The notes: generated by a model not told the origin, from the letters alone. DNA of 64,000 bases from Bombilactobacillus apium (GCF_013385145.1 NZ_JABZEC010000006.1:87906-151905), one strand, 5' to 3'. Positions 7,981-16,642 are shown, counted from the stretch's first letter. Numbers and translations: made by a program.

Positions 7981-8961
7981 TTGCAAGTAGGTACAACAAA
8001 GCAGCAAGTCTTATGGCAATTATTAGCTCAACAACAAGAGTGGGTTTCCGGAGATGATCTAGGTCAAGCCCTCGGACTTAGTCGAGCTAGTATTTGGAAA
8101 GCAATTACGGCTCTAAGAAATCAAGGGCACCGAATTGCTAGTCGTAAAAGTCAAGGCTATCAATATCAGGGAATTGACCGTCTCGATCAAGACGTGGTCG
8201 ATTTTGATACCCAACATCAATTTCAAAATCGGCTCCAAATCTTTGATCAAGTAACTTCAACTCAGAGTTTGGCCAAAGAATTTTTAAGCACCCATCAAGT
8301 CCTGCAGCCGACAATTTTTGCAGCCGAAGAACAGAGTCAGGCTTATGGCCGTCGGGGACGGGCTTTCTATGCTCCGGCCAAAACAGGACTTTATTGTAGT
8401 TTAATTTTACCTAATCCGACGAATGATTGGCCCTCAGCCGGACTTTTAACCACCAGTATTGCTGTGTTAATTGCCCGAGTGTTGGAAGAATTTTTTCCCC
8501 AAGAAAAAATTAAACTTAAGTGGGTTAATGACTTGTATGTCGGGCAGCGGAAAGTGGGGGGGATTTTAACGGAAGCGGTTTTAGACTTGGAATCCTCATC
8601 AACCGCTGCTTTTGTGATTGGCTTCGGTCTTAATTTAACAACCGCCAATTTCCCGCAAGATTTGATGACAAAGGTGCGCGGAATTGATCCCAGTGGCAAA
8701 ATTGATCGGAATCTTTTGTTAGCTCATTTGATTGAAGTTTTGATCAACAATTATTTACGATTAGCTGATGCCCAACTTTTAGATGAATATCGCCAACGTT
8801 CCTTATTATTAAATAAGGAAGTTAGTTTACAGTTGGGAAGTCAAATGGCTTCCGGGGTTGTGCAAGGAATTGACGATCAGGGGGGATTGATCATTAAAAA
8901 TAAGGCGGGACAAGTTCGAACTTTTACCAGTGGTGAAGTAACTAAAGTTCATTGGCAGTAG
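7981..8961 (+). CDS. birA: Bifunctional biotin-protein ligase / biotin operon repressor
   Basis: Attaches biotin via biotinyl-AMP to carboxylase carrier domains and, in this long form, represses biotin genes. The N-terminal winged helix (residues 1-65: VSGDDLGQALGLSRASIWKA) is followed by the catalytic domain with AYGRRGRAFYAP (biotin/AMP loop) and LKWVNDLYVGQRKVGGIL (the KWPND motif with Val for Pro), and a C-terminal SH3-like domain. 326 residues is normal. The start is TTG with AGGAGG 8 nt upstream overlapping the bioY stop. The operator at 7331 is its probable target. Confidence 0.93.
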   Translation: MQVGTTKQQVLWQLLAQQQEWVSGDDLGQALGLSRASIWKAITALRNQGHRIASRKSQGYQYQGIDRLDQDVVDFDTQHQFQNRLQIFDQVTSTQSLAKEFLSTHQVLQPTIFAAEEQSQAYGRRGRAFYAPAKTGLYCSLILPNPTNDWPSAGLLTTSIAVLIARVLEEFFPQEKIKLKWVNDLYVGQRKVGGILTEAVLDLESSSTAAFVIGFGLNLTTANFPQDLMTKVRGIDPSGKIDRNLLLAHLIEVLINNYLRLADAQLLDEYRQRSLLLNKEVSLQLGSQMASGVVQGIDDQGGLIIKNKAGQVRTFTSGEVTKVHWQ

Positions 8962-9224
8962 GGGGGCAAACTAATATTTATTCAAAAAGTAACTGTTGCG
9001 CAAAAGGTTGGAAAAGACAGGGAATAGGAACTAAGCTCTGGCAAAAGGCCCTCCGAATTGCCCAGACCAAGGGAAAATCAATTATTTGGTTGGGAGTTTG
9101 GGAGCATAATTTAGCAGCGCAAAGGTTTTACGCTCAATTGGGACTTCAAAGGGTCGATCAACATACTTTTCAATTGGGTAGCGATCTTCAGACCGATCTG
9201 ATTTTAGAGAAAAAAATAAATTAA
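8962..9224 (+). pseudogene. GNAT acetyltransferase remnant, 5' part lost
   Basis: The C-terminal half of a GNAT domain is clear: QGIGTKLWQKALRIAQTKGK (acetyl-CoA loop, motif A) and EHNLAAQRFYAQLGLQ (motif B). In front of it the matching strand LIFIQKVTVAQK lies in another frame (the birA frame, directly after the birA stop); one extra A in CAAAAGG near 9001 would join them. Everything before that strand, about 60 residues, is missing, the gene now abutting birA. So it is both truncated and frameshifted. Substrate unknown. Confidence 0.65.
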
Positions 9225-9401
9225 GAAACTCAAGCTAGCGGAGGGAAGATAATTTAAATTTCCAATCCAGATGGCGTCTTTCTAAATTAAAATGGGTTAA
9301 AAGAGTTAGATTTCAGGTATCTTCTTTTCTATAGAAGTGTGACACCATGCTGCTCGTAAAGATCCCTTAAATTAGTAGATTAGTTTTTTAAACTTTACAA
9401 T

Positions 9402-9442
9402 AAAAATAGACGAAGAGAAGAATTTTCTCAGCGCCTATTTTT
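9402..9442. terminator. Bidirectional terminator
   Basis: AAAAATAG...CTATTTTT with inner CG/CG and GAGAA/TTCTC pairing. T-runs follow on both strands, so it serves the birA side and the convergent DUF805 gene. Confidence 0.75.
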
Positions 9443-9480
9443 TAATAACTTATTCAAATTTATTCCAAAACTTTGAAAAG

Positions 9481-9846
9481 TTAATCCCAACGATTAGCTC
9501 GTGAGGGGAGAATCATCAAAATGAAGAACCAAATAGTCCCAATAATTGGAATTAATTCCATTAAGACCCAGCCACCAGAATGGTCACTGTCATGAAGCCG
9601 GCGAAATTTCAAAGATAAGGTTCCCAGCCAGACGATGAAGGTCACCACTTGAGAACCGAAGTTAACACTCCAGTCAGTCCAATTGTAAATATCGGTAATT
9701 GGATGACCAGCACTATGTTCGATCAAGGCAATAATAAAGGCCCCTAAAAGATAGTTAATAATAATCGGCCACCAGTATTGTCGTCTACGAGCTGTTCCCG
9801 AAAAGTTTAAGATATTATGCCAAAATTCTTGATAGCTTTGAACCAT
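9481..9846 (-). CDS. DUF805 family membrane protein
   Basis: 121 residues with four predicted membrane segments. It shows the DUF805 pattern: an aromatic N-terminus YQEFWHNILNFSGTARRRQYWW, central KFRRLHDSDHSGGW, then PIIGTIWFFILMILPS and terminal NRWD. Function of the family is unknown; members are small inner-membrane proteins often scattered as single genes. ATG 9846 follows AAAGGACG. It is a single gene in opposite orientation to its neighbours. Confidence 0.85.
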   Translation of the reverse strand: MVQSYQEFWHNILNFSGTARRRQYWWPIIINYLLGAFIIALIEHSAGHPITDIYNWTDWSVNFGSQVVTFIVWLGTLSLKFRRLHDSDHSGGWVLMELIPIIGTIWFFILMILPSRANRWD

Positions 9847-10369
9847 GCGCTCACGTCCTTTGTGAAGTAATCTACCTTATAAATAAGTATAGGCTAAAAG
9901 AAAATTGTTATCTAAATTAATGCTCAAAAAACAATTTTTTGGTTTTAAAAAGCTGTATTAATTCAAAATAATCCATAGTAATTTTTTGAAATTGAAAAAT
10001 ATTAGAGGAATTATTAAACCTTTCAGGTGATAGAAGAAATAAAAAAATTTCGGTTTGAAAAATCTAAGAAAAGAAAAAGTTATTCTTACAGAAATCCAGA
10101 ATCTGTTTTTCAGTAATTGTAATTTTTTCGTAAATTGGGAAATGTGAGTTTGATTATATAATATGTAATTAATTTTTTGAAAAAGTTAGAGTTAATTGGA
10201 GTTATTTTATAAATAATTCCAAGTTTAGCAAAAGTTTGCTGGTCTAAATTATAATTACAAAATTAAAAAATGATACCCACCTTAGAGAAACAATATTTTA
10301 GCAAATATGCATAAAAATTGAAGAGTCCATGAAAGTTAAAATTTATCTTAAATAATCTAATAAGATGAG
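9847..10369. other. AT-rich intergenic stretch, no gene seen
   Basis: About 520 bp, very A/T-rich, between divergent genes. A TATAAG/TATACT-type cluster near 9878-9896 may be the DUF805 promoter. A weak hairpin ACAGA...TCTGT with TTTTT occurs near 10088-10110. No ORF with a ribosome site, tRNA or repeat is recognisable; it may be a decayed gene. Confidence 0.4.
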
Positions 10370-10422
10370 TTGTCATTTTTAAGAGCAGGTGCTACAATGT
10401 AAAATGTTTGAAAACGTTTGAA
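10370..10422 (+). promoter_or_regulatory. nagE promoter and downstream cre-like site
   Basis: TTGTCA (10370-10375), exactly 17 bp, TACAAT (10393-10398). TGAAAACGTTTGAA at 10409-10422 matches the cre consensus at 12 of 14 positions and lies just after the expected transcription start and directly before the ribosome site, the position for CcpA roadblock. Confidence 0.7.
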
Positions 10423-10435
10423 GGAGAGAGATGCA

Positions 10436-12418
10436 ATGAAGTCATATATTCAACGGATGGGTCGATCGTTACAGTTACCTGTTTCGGTTTTACCTGCCGC
10501 TGCCCTCTTACAGGGTATTGGACACTACTTACCTCAGAATTGGCCTGCCGCTACCTTTTTACAAGGAGCTGGGAATGCCATTTTGGGACAACTAGCACTT
10601 TTGTTCGCTGTCGGTTTAGCTTTGGGGATGTCGGAAGATAACAACGGCGCTGCTGCTTTAGCCGGAGTTGTGGCTTACTTTGTTCCAATTACAGTTTGTG
10701 GACCGGATGTGGTTTCTCAAATTCAGAATATTAGTAAGAGTTCTTTGAATCCAGCTTATCAGGCGATTGAAGGGAACGTCTTTATTGGGATCATTGCCGG
10801 CTTGATTGCTGCCGCAATGTACAATCGTTTCCATAATACTAAATTGCCGATGGCCTTATCGTTCTTTAGTGGACGACGTTTAGCCCCAATTATGGCCGCT
10901 TTTGTAATGGCTTTATTAAGTGTTGTTTTATACTTTGTGTGGCCGTTTTTCTATGATGCTTTAGTTTCCTTCGGGAAGTTCATGGTTGGCTTAGGTGCTA
11001 TTGGTGCCGGATTATTCGGTTTCTTCAACCGGTTACTGATTCCAACCGGCCTGCACCAAGCTCTGAATTCTGTTTTCTGGTTTAACATTGCGGGAATCGA
11101 CGATATTCATCAATTCTGGTCTAGCAAAGGAACAACCGGGGTTACCGGTATGTACTTAGCTGGTTTCTTCCCAATTATGATGTTTGGTTTACCGGCTGGA
11201 GCTTACGCTATGTACCGGAATGCTTTTCCAGAACGGAAAAAAGATGCTGGATCAATGTTGTTTGCCAGCAGTTTTGCCGCTATTTTTACCGGAGTTACTG
11301 AACCTTTAGAGTTTTCCTTTATGTTTACTGCATGGCCTTTATATTTAGTCCATGCCGTCTTAACTGGCTGCTCATTAGCTTTAGCAGCTTCTATGCATTG
11401 GATTGCCGGTTTTACTTTCTCAGCCGGGTTGGTTGACTATACCTTGAGTTTTAGAATGCCTAAGGCTCATGAACCTTGGATGCTGTTAGTTCAAGGAATC
11501 CTCTTTGCGATTATCTACTATATTTTATTTGATTTCTGTATTAAGAAATTTAACTTAGCTACTCCTGGTCGCGAACCATTAGAAGAAAATGGTGACGAAG
11601 GTGAAGCCAGTCAAGTTCAAGTTTCCGATGACGATGATAAATATATGGTTTCCGCTAAGATTATCTACGCTGGTTTAGGTGGAGCTGACAATATTACCGC
11701 AATCGATAATTGTACAACTCGTTTACGTTTACAATTAGTTGATACTGATAAGGTTAACCAAGCAACAATTCGCCAAGCTAAAATTGCCGGAATCAACGTT
11801 CTCGATAAGACTAATATTCAAGTTATTGTTGGAACGGAAGTTCAATTCGTGGCTGATGCTTTGAAACAATTGTTTGAAGCTAAGGCTCCAATTGAAACAG
11901 GAACAACGGCTGCTAAAGCTGAAGCTCCTGCTGCAGAAGAAAAGAGCGAATTCAGTGGTCAAAGCGTAACTTTGAATGCTGGTTTAAATGGGGAATTAAT
12001 TAACCTTGATCAAGTTGACGATCCAACTTTTGCACAAAAGATGATTGGTGATGGTTTTGCGATCAATCCAAGTGATGGTCAGATTGTAGCTCCAGTTGAT
12101 GCTGAGATTACTACTGTCTTCCCAACTAAACATGCTCTTGGTTTGAAGACCAGCAATGGCTTAGAAGTTTTAATTCATATGGGAATTGATACCGTTGAAT
12201 TAAATGGTGCTGGCTTTGATGTTCAAGTAGCTCAAGGTGACCAAGTGAAAGCTGGTCAACCATTGGCTCAAATGGATCTTAAGGCGATTGAAACTGCGGG
12301 TAAGAAGACGACCGTGATGGTGATTATTACTAACATGATCGAAGTTTCTTACCTGCGAGTTCAAACTGGCGCAACAGTTACCGCAACTGAAGCAGTTGCT
12401 GAAGCTACGCATAAGTAA
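10436..12418 (+). CDS. nagE: N-acetylglucosamine-type PTS permease, EIICBA fusion
   Basis: Imports and phosphorylates an amino sugar, most likely N-acetylglucosamine. Order is EIIC (residues ~1-380, ten hydrophobic segments, GMSEDNNGAAALAGVVAYF, GVTEPLEFSFMF), EIIB (~400-480, phospho-Cys426 in DNCTTRLR) and EIIA (~515-655, PTKHALGL with His566 and LIHMGIDTVEL with phospho-His581). All three phosphotransfer residues are present and the length of 660 is normal. Start ATG 10436 follows AAGGAGAG; the ATG at 10431 is out of frame. Monocistronic, with promoter, cre site and terminator. Glucose specificity is the main alternative. Confidence 0.9.
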   Translation: MKSYIQRMGRSLQLPVSVLPAAALLQGIGHYLPQNWPAATFLQGAGNAILGQLALLFAVGLALGMSEDNNGAAALAGVVAYFVPITVCGPDVVSQIQNISKSSLNPAYQAIEGNVFIGIIAGLIAAAMYNRFHNTKLPMALSFFSGRRLAPIMAAFVMALLSVVLYFVWPFFYDALVSFGKFMVGLGAIGAGLFGFFNRLLIPTGLHQALNSVFWFNIAGIDDIHQFWSSKGTTGVTGMYLAGFFPIMMFGLPAGAYAMYRNAFPERKKDAGSMLFASSFAAIFTGVTEPLEFSFMFTAWPLYLVHAVLTGCSLALAASMHWIAGFTFSAGLVDYTLSFRMPKAHEPWMLLVQGILFAIIYYILFDFCIKKFNLATPGREPLEENGDEGEASQVQVSDDDDKYMVSAKIIYAGLGGADNITAIDNCTTRLRLQLVDTDKVNQATIRQAKIAGINVLDKTNIQVIVGTEVQFVADALKQLFEAKAPIETGTTAAKAEAPAAEEKSEFSGQSVTLNAGLNGELINLDQVDDPTFAQKMIGDGFAINPSDGQIVAPVDAEITTVFPTKHALGLKTSNGLEVLIHMGIDTVELNGAGFDVQVAQGDQVKAGQPLAQMDLKAIETAGKKTTVMVIITNMIEVSYLRVQTGATVTATEAVAEATHK

Positions 12419-12437
12419 ATCAATCTTTTAAAAAGAC

Positions 12438-12465
12438 ACTTCGTAACTAAGAAGTTTTTTTTTTT
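12438..12465 (+). terminator. Terminator after nagE
   Basis: ACTTC, 8-nt loop, GAAGT and a run of eleven or more T, with A-rich sequence upstream extending the stem. Confidence 0.8.
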
Positions 12466-12547
12466 GCTTTGATCAGGAAGCAAATTATTTTATTTCTGAA
12501 ATTTAAAACTCTACTATAAGGGTAGAATAACTTAAGGAGGAAATAAG

Positions 12548-12739
12548 ATGGGTAACTTGAAAGATCAAATTAAAGGTAAAGCTGAAGAAGGTTGGGGCAA
12601 AGCCACCGGTGATAGTTCCAAAGAACTGAAAGGAAAAGCGGAACAATTTGCTGGGAAGGTTAAAGAAAAGTTTACTGATGCTAAAGACAATGTTGCCGAG
12701 AAAGTTAATCAGAAGATTGACAAAAAGAAATCAAAGTAA
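12548..12739 (+). CDS. CsbD family stress protein
   Basis: 63-residue hydrophilic protein, MGNLKDQIKGKAEEGWGKAT then KELKGKAEQFAGKVKEKF, the CsbD signature of repeated GKAE-type turns. CsbD proteins are general-stress induced; the molecular role is unknown. A clear ribosome site AAGGAGG precedes the ATG and the gene has its own terminator. TCTACTATAAGGGTAGA upstream contains a -10-like CTATAAG inside a short inverted repeat. Confidence 0.9.
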   Translation: MGNLKDQIKGKAEEGWGKATGDSSKELKGKAEQFAGKVKEKFTDAKDNVAEKVNQKIDKKKSK

Positions 12740-12741
12740 TT

Positions 12742-12767
12742 AAAATCCTCCTAACGGAGGATTTTTT
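12742..12767 (+). terminator. Terminator after csbD-type gene
   Basis: AAAATCCTCC, loop TAAC, GGAGGATTTTTT. Confidence 0.88.
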
Positions 12768-12793
12768 CTTTCGATTTCTTAGAGGAGGATTTC

Positions 12794-13462
12794 ATGGCAA
12801 CTTTAGTTATTGTGGCGCACCCTGATTTGGATGCCTCACAGAGTCAACAATTTTTACAACAAGCTGGCCAGATCGAAGGAGTCACTTGGCATCATTTGGA
12901 TGCGATTACTAATTTGAATGTTGCTCAAGAAAGACAACTTCTTCGACAACACCAACGGATAATTTTACAGTTTCCGCTCTATTGGTATGCGGCACCAGCA
13001 AGTTTGAAGTCTTGGCAAGACCAAGTTCTAACAAATAATTTTTTAAGTTCTCTGCATGATAAAGAACTAGCTTTGGTCGTGACAACTGGTTTACCGCAAA
13101 GTGCCTTTCGGATGGGGGGAGCGGCCCATTTTTCTTTAGATCAGTTTCTACTTCCTTATAGGGCCTGGGGGTTACAGGCCCAGATGAAATTTCTGCCAAC
13201 GTTTGCGATTTATCAGTTTGCTTATTATGATGAAATCGCGCAATTACAGTTATTGTCAGATTATCGACGGTATTTAACCCAGACCGCGCCAGATTCTTTA
13301 TTAAATCGTAGTTACTGGTTTTTAAACCAACTCCCCAAAACAAATCAGGATGATGGGCAATTAATCCTTGCTGAGTATCTGGAACAACGAACTCAAGAGT
13401 TAGAGGGACTCCAAGATACGTTACGATTAATCAAGATGAATGAAGAGGAAGCTAATGTCTAG
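12794..13462 (+). CDS. NAD(P)H dehydrogenase (quinone) family flavoprotein
   Basis: 222-residue flavodoxin-like fold protein of the NQO1/MdaB/YwrO group, predicted to use FMN or FAD for two-electron reduction of quinones. Visible: the first strand MATLVIVAHPD, the loop QFPLYWYAAPASLKSWQDQV (typical of the family) and TTGLPQSAFRMGGAAHFSLD. ATG follows GAGGAGG. The stop overlaps the next small gene, so the two are translationally coupled. Physiological substrate unknown; detoxification or redox balance is likely. Confidence 0.8.
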   Translation: MATLVIVAHPDLDASQSQQFLQQAGQIEGVTWHHLDAITNLNVAQERQLLRQHQRIILQFPLYWYAAPASLKSWQDQVLTNNFLSSLHDKELALVVTTGLPQSAFRMGGAAHFSLDQFLLPYRAWGLQAQMKFLPTFAIYQFAYYDEIAQLQLLSDYRRYLTQTAPDSLLNRSYWFLNQLPKTNQDDGQLILAEYLEQRTQELEGLQDTLRLIKMNEEEANV

Positions 13463-13628
13463 TTCAGAAATTATTGATCAGTTGGAAGAGCGGATTAAGG
13501 TTGAACCTGATTTCACCCAGCGAGCTTTTTATCAGGGCTTAATTACGCTTTTACGCCAACAAGATCAGCGAATAGAACAATTACAAGGGGAAATTGACGG
13601 TCGTTTGTGGAGTCATGATAATTGGTAA
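13455..13628 (+). CDS. Small conserved-type protein, coupled to the quinone reductase
   Basis: 57 residues starting MSSSEIIDQLEERIKVEPDF and ending GRLWSHDNW. ATG 13455 has GAGGAAG five nt before it and overlaps the preceding stop (ATGTCTAG); a start at 13440 would add five residues but lies before the ribosome site. The helix LITLLRQQDQRIEQLQGEID looks like a short coiled coil. I do not know a function; proteins of this pattern occur as short hypotheticals in lactobacilli. Confidence 0.65.
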   Translation: MSSSEIIDQLEERIKVEPDFTQRAFYQGLITLLRQQDQRIEQLQGEIDGRLWSHDNW

Positions 13629-13648
13629 CGGTAATTGTTGGCAAAAGA

Positions 13649-13677
13649 TTGACGAGGACTGTTTTTTTTTGTACAAT
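13649..13677 (+). promoter_or_regulatory. rplU promoter
   Basis: TTGACG (13649-13654), 17 bp containing nine T, TACAAT (13672-13677). Confidence 0.85.
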
Positions 13678-13683
13678 TAAACA

Positions 13684-13775
13684 GTTGTAATTGTCAACCA
13701 CAGCTGCAACCGCACATAACTAGGTTTAAGCTTTCGAGCGCCTAGTGTGGCGAGTCTAAGAATGGAGGTGTACAA
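13684..13775 (+). ncRNA. L21 leader (autoregulatory 5' UTR of rplU)
   Basis: The ~90-nt untranslated leader between the promoter and rplU folds into a two-part stem: CCGCACA with TGTGGCG outside and CTAGG (near 13721) with CCTAG (near 13740) inside, then an SD AATGGAGGTG. Position and shape fit the known L21 leader by which L21 limits its own operon; the assignment rests on context and pairing. Confidence 0.65.
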
Positions 13776-14084
13776 ATGTACGCAATTATTAAAACGGGCG
13801 GAAAACAATACAAAGTTGAAGAAAATAAAGCAATTTTTATTGAAAAATTAGACGCTCAAGAAGGTCAAGAAGTTGTTTTTGATCAAGTATTGTTAGTTGG
13901 TAGTCGTTCGATCACTTTAGGTAACCCAACGATTGATGGTGCCAAAGTTACTGGTAAGGTTGAAAAGCAAGGTCGGGAAAAGAAAGTTGTTACTTTCAAA
14001 TATAAACCGAAGAAGCATTCTCATACCAAAAAGGGTCATCGTCAGCCTTATACTAAAGTTGTTATTAAGAAGATCGAAGTTTAA
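13776..14084 (+). CDS. rplU: 50S ribosomal protein L21
   Basis: 102 residues, starting [16 protein letters not shown], with the family end block [20 protein letters not shown]. Binds 23S rRNA in the large subunit. First gene of the rplU-prp-rpmA operon. Confidence 0.98.
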   Translation: MYAIIKTGGKQYKVEENKAIFIEKLDAQEGQEVVFDQVLLVGSRSITLGNPTIDGAKVTGKVEKQGREKKVVTFKYKPKKHSHTKKGHRQPYTKVVIKKIEV

Positions 14085-14092
14085 TTTCAATT

Positions 14093-14440
14093 ATGATTAC
14101 CGCTGTGTTTCAGCGTAATCAGCAAGATCAGATAACGGATTTTTTAATTACTGGTCATGCTGATTCTGGTCCTTACGGTCAAGATATCGTTTGTGCAGCC
14201 GTCTCAATTACCAGTTTGGGTACCATTAACTGCCTGCAAGCAATTGCCCAGACTTCCCCTCAGGTAATACAAAATGAGACTGAAGGTGGTTATCTTCAAT
14301 GTCACTTGGATTACCAAGTTTTGACAAATCATGATCACTTAATTGCCGCCCAAACTTTAATGTTGGCTTGTTACCAGAACTTATTTGCTTTAACAACTGA
14401 TTATGCTGATTTTATTCAAGTTCAATTAAAAAATTCCTAA
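14093..14440 (+). CDS. prp: Ribosomal-processing cysteine protease Prp
   Basis: 115 residues of the YsxB family. The catalytic dyad is visible: His22 in TGHADSGPYGQD and Cys34 in DIVCAAVSITSLG. In Firmicutes Prp removes the N-terminal extension of L27 before ribosome assembly, and the L27 gene directly downstream has such an extension, so the pair is functionally consistent. It lies 8 nt after rplU and 19 nt before rpmA. No strong ribosome site of its own is seen, suggesting coupling to rplU. Confidence 0.92.
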   Translation: MITAVFQRNQQDQITDFLITGHADSGPYGQDIVCAAVSITSLGTINCLQAIAQTSPQVIQNETEGGYLQCHLDYQVLTNHDHLIAAQTLMLACYQNLFALTTDYADFIQVQLKNS

Positions 14441-14459
14441 TTGTTAGGAGGTCAATTTT

Positions 14460-14741
14460 ATGTTAAAAATGAATTTACAGTTTTTTGCTCACCATAAGGG
14501 GGGCGGATCAACTGCTAACGGACGCGATTCTGCTGGTCGTCGTTTAGGTGCTAAGCGTGCTGATGGTCAACATATTAACGCTGGTTCGATCATCTACCGG
14601 CAACGGGGAACTAAGATTCATCCAGGTGCTAATGTTGGTCGCGGCAATGATGACACTTTGTTTGCCCTAAAGTCAGGCGTTGTGAAGTTTGAACGTTTGG
14701 GTCGTGATCGTAAGCAAGTTTCAGTCGTTACAGAAAATTAA
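14460..14741 (+). CDS. rpmA: 50S ribosomal protein L27, with cleavable N-terminus
   Basis: 93 residues. [19 protein letters not shown] carries the LQFFA motif where Prp cleaves, exposing the N-terminus that reaches the peptidyl-transferase centre. The body ([20 protein letters not shown]) is typical. SD TTAGGAGG precedes the ATG. Last gene of the operon. Confidence 0.98.
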   Translation: MLKMNLQFFAHHKGGGSTANGRDSAGRRLGAKRADGQHINAGSIIYRQRGTKIHPGANVGRGNDDTLFALKSGVVKFERLGRDRKQVSVVTEN

Positions 14742-14767
14742 AAAAAGCCGCGGTTGCGGCTTTTTTT
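14741..14767 (+). terminator. Terminator of rplU operon
   Basis: AAAAAAGCCGC, loop GGTT, GCGGCTTTTTTT, starting at the rpmA stop codon. Confidence 0.93.
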
Positions 14768-14779
14768 GTTTTTGTTAGC

Positions 14780-14885
14780 TTGATTTCTCGGGGAACAAAT
14801 TGATATAGTATAGGCAATAAACCATGGGATTATTGGCAGTTTTTACGTTAATTGGAAAAGCTGCTAAACCAAAGGAGGCTGGATA
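14780..14885 (+). promoter_or_regulatory. yqhY-nusB promoter and leader
   Basis: TTGATT (14780-14785), 18 bp, TATAGT (14804-14809). The leader has a 9-bp hairpin (GCAGTTTTT near 14836 with AAAAGCTGC near 14856) without a U-run, then AAGGAGG. Confidence 0.6.
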
Positions 14886-15293
14886 ATGGCTGACAGTAAG
14901 TATATTGTTATTGATCATGAAAGTAGTAATGACCTAGGTAATGTTAGTATTGCCCCGGAAGTTCTAGAAGTCGTTTTGGGAATTGCTGCATCGCAAGTCG
15001 CAGGAGTCGATCAGATGCACGGGACATTAACCAATAATCTAAACTCCCTACTTGGACGTTCTACGCGTGGTAAAGGGGTTGTGGTTTCCTATAGTGCGGA
15101 TCAAAGTCAATTAGTAGCTGATGTTTATGTTTATTTAAAGTATGGTAGTTCAGTTCCCAAAGTTGCTTTAGACTTACAAAAGACATTGAAGCAACAACTA
15201 CAATTAATGACTAATATGGAAATGATGGCCGTTAATATTCATGTTGTCGGTTTATTAGCTTCGAAAGAAAATAATATTGCTTCTGCGCAATAA
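14886..15293 (+). CDS. Asp23/Gls24 family protein (YqhY-like)
   Basis: 135 residues; the core VSIAPEVLEVVLGIAASQVA and the block SVPKVALDLQKTLKQQLQ are the Asp23/Gls24 fold. In Bacillus the YqhY paralogue sits, as here, just upstream of nusB-folD and is linked to acetyl-CoA carboxylase activity and envelope physiology. A second paralogue lies at 36545. First gene of a unit with nusB. Confidence 0.9.
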   Translation: MADSKYIVIDHESSNDLGNVSIAPEVLEVVLGIAASQVAGVDQMHGTLTNNLNSLLGRSTRGKGVVVSYSADQSQLVADVYVYLKYGSSVPKVALDLQKTLKQQLQLMTNMEMMAVNIHVVGLLASKENNIASAQ

Positions 15294-15311
15294 CGAGAAA
15301 GTGGAATTAAA

Positions 15312-15725
15312 GTGACTCTAACTAGACACAATATACGAGAGATGGCCTTTCAAAGCTTGTTTTTACTCAGTTCAACTGAGACTGACCCCGAAACGGCCCT
15401 CCAACAAGTTTTAGAGCAATGGCAGCAAACCCAAGCACCAGATTATCTCCGTTTTTTAGTAAATTCAATTTGGGAAGATAAGACGAGTTTAGACCAGCAA
15501 CTCAAGCCTTGTTTAAAAACAGGCTGGTCGTTAGAAAGATTGAGTCGAGCTGACTTAAATCTTTTACGTTTGGGATTGTTTGAAATTACCAAGAGTCCAG
15601 CAATTCCGGATAAAGTAGCGATTAATGAAACTTTAGAATTGGTTAATCAGTATAGTGATCAAGATTCCAAGAAGTTTATTAATGCGATTTTGTCGAATTT
15701 TGTACCAGAATCTCAGCCGGAATAG
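15312..15725 (+). CDS. nusB: Transcription antitermination factor NusB
   Basis: 137 residues, all-helical. MTLTRHNIREMAFQSLFLLS at the N-terminus and PDKVAINETLELVNQYSDQDSK plus KFINAILSNF near the end are the NusB signatures. Acts with NusE (S10) on boxA of rRNA operons. GTG start after GAGAAAGTGG. Confidence 0.95.
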   Translation: MTLTRHNIREMAFQSLFLLSSTETDPETALQQVLEQWQQTQAPDYLRFLVNSIWEDKTSLDQQLKPCLKTGWSLERLSRADLNLLRLGLFEITKSPAIPDKVAINETLELVNQYSDQDSKKFINAILSNFVPESQPE

Positions 15726-15733
15726 TTTAGCGT

Positions 15734-15766
15734 AAGTGCTCCACCACAGGTGACAGCACTTTTTTT
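15734..15766 (+). terminator. Terminator between nusB and folD
   Basis: AAGTGCT and AGCACTT enclosing an inner CACC/GGTG stem, then TTTTTT. It lies directly before the folD ribosome site, so it may attenuate rather than stop transcription; I see no separate folD promoter. Confidence 0.85.
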
Positions 15767-15781
15767 GAGAAGGTGAAGCTG

Positions 15782-16642
15782 ATGACAGCAACCATTTTAG
15801 ATGGAACTAAGGTAGCAAAAAGAGCCGATCAGGTTTTTCAAGAAACAGTACAAGAATTAAAACAACATCAAATCATTCCTGGATTAGCCGTGATTTTAGT
15901 CGGTGATAATCCGGCGAGTGCAGTTTATGTTCGTAATAAACAACGGCGTGCGGAAAAAATTGGCTTAAATTATCAATTATTTCATTTACCCGTGACAGTT
16001 AGCCAAGATGAACTTTTAGAATTAATTCAACGTTTGAATCAAGATCCTCAAGTTGATGGCTTAATGGTCCAGATGCCTTTACCAGCCCAAATTGACGCCA
16101 TGGTAGTAATGAATACCATTGCTCCTGAAAAGGACGTTGATGGTTTTAGTATCGCTAATGTTGGGCGGCTTTGGAGTGGGATGTTCGGTAATTTTCCGGG
16201 AACTCCCCGCGGAATTATGCGTCTTCTGCATGAATATCAGGTTCCGATTGCTGGTCAACATGCCGTAGTTATTGGACGCAGCGATATTGTTGGTAAGCCA
16301 ATGGCTGCTTTACTATTGCGGGAGAACGCAACGGTCACAATCGCTCATTCCCACACGCGAGATTTACGTTCTTTAACGCGTCAAGCCGATATTTTAGTGG
16401 TCGCAGTTGGTCAAGCCGGTTTAATTTCTGGAGCCGACATTAAACCTGGAGCCGTGGTAGTTGATGTCGGGATGAATCGGAACGAGGCTGGAAAATTAGT
16501 GGGAGATATTGATTTTCCTAGTGTTGCTCAAGTTGCCAAAATGGTAACTCCAGTTCCCGGGGGAGTTGGTCCAATGACGATCACTGGTTTGTTGGAACAA
16601 GTGGTAACTCTGGCCCAGCGTCGAGTCGAGCAAAATGACTAG
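15782..16642 (+). CDS. folD: Bifunctional methylenetetrahydrofolate dehydrogenase / cyclohydrolase
   Basis: Interconverts 5,10-methylene-, methenyl- and 10-formyl-THF, supplying one-carbon units (also for fmt further on). ATG 15782 is preferred over GTG 15773. 286 residues. Visible: YVRNKQRRAEKIGL (with the catalytic Lys in YVRNK), DGLMVQMPLP, PEKDVDGFSIANVG and PGGVGPMTITGLL. The stop overlaps the xseA start by 8 nt, so translation is coupled. Confidence 0.97.
   Translation: MTATILDGTKVAKRADQVFQETVQELKQHQIIPGLAVILVGDNPASAVYVRNKQRRAEKIGLNYQLFHLPVTVSQDELLELIQRLNQDPQVDGLMVQMPLPAQIDAMVVMNTIAPEKDVDGFSIANVGRLWSGMFGNFPGTPRGIMRLLHEYQVPIAGQHAVVIGRSDIVGKPMAALLLRENATVTIAHSHTRDLRSLTRQADILVVAVGQAGLISGADIKPGAVVVDVGMNRNEAGKLVGDIDFPSVAQVAKMVTPVPGGVGPMTITGLLEQVVTLAQRRVEQND

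Noticed and set aside
10408..10641. 77-codon plus-strand frame at the start of nagE
   Set aside because: Out of frame with nagE and Cys/Phe-rich; a shadow of the real gene.
12909..13343. 144-codon minus-strand frame opposite the quinone reductase gene
   Set aside because: No ribosome site or recognisable domain; the plus-strand gene is a clear flavodoxin-fold protein.
13649..13775. Riboswitch upstream of rplU
   Set aside because: Stem arrangement and position fit the L21 autoregulatory leader rather than a metabolite switch.
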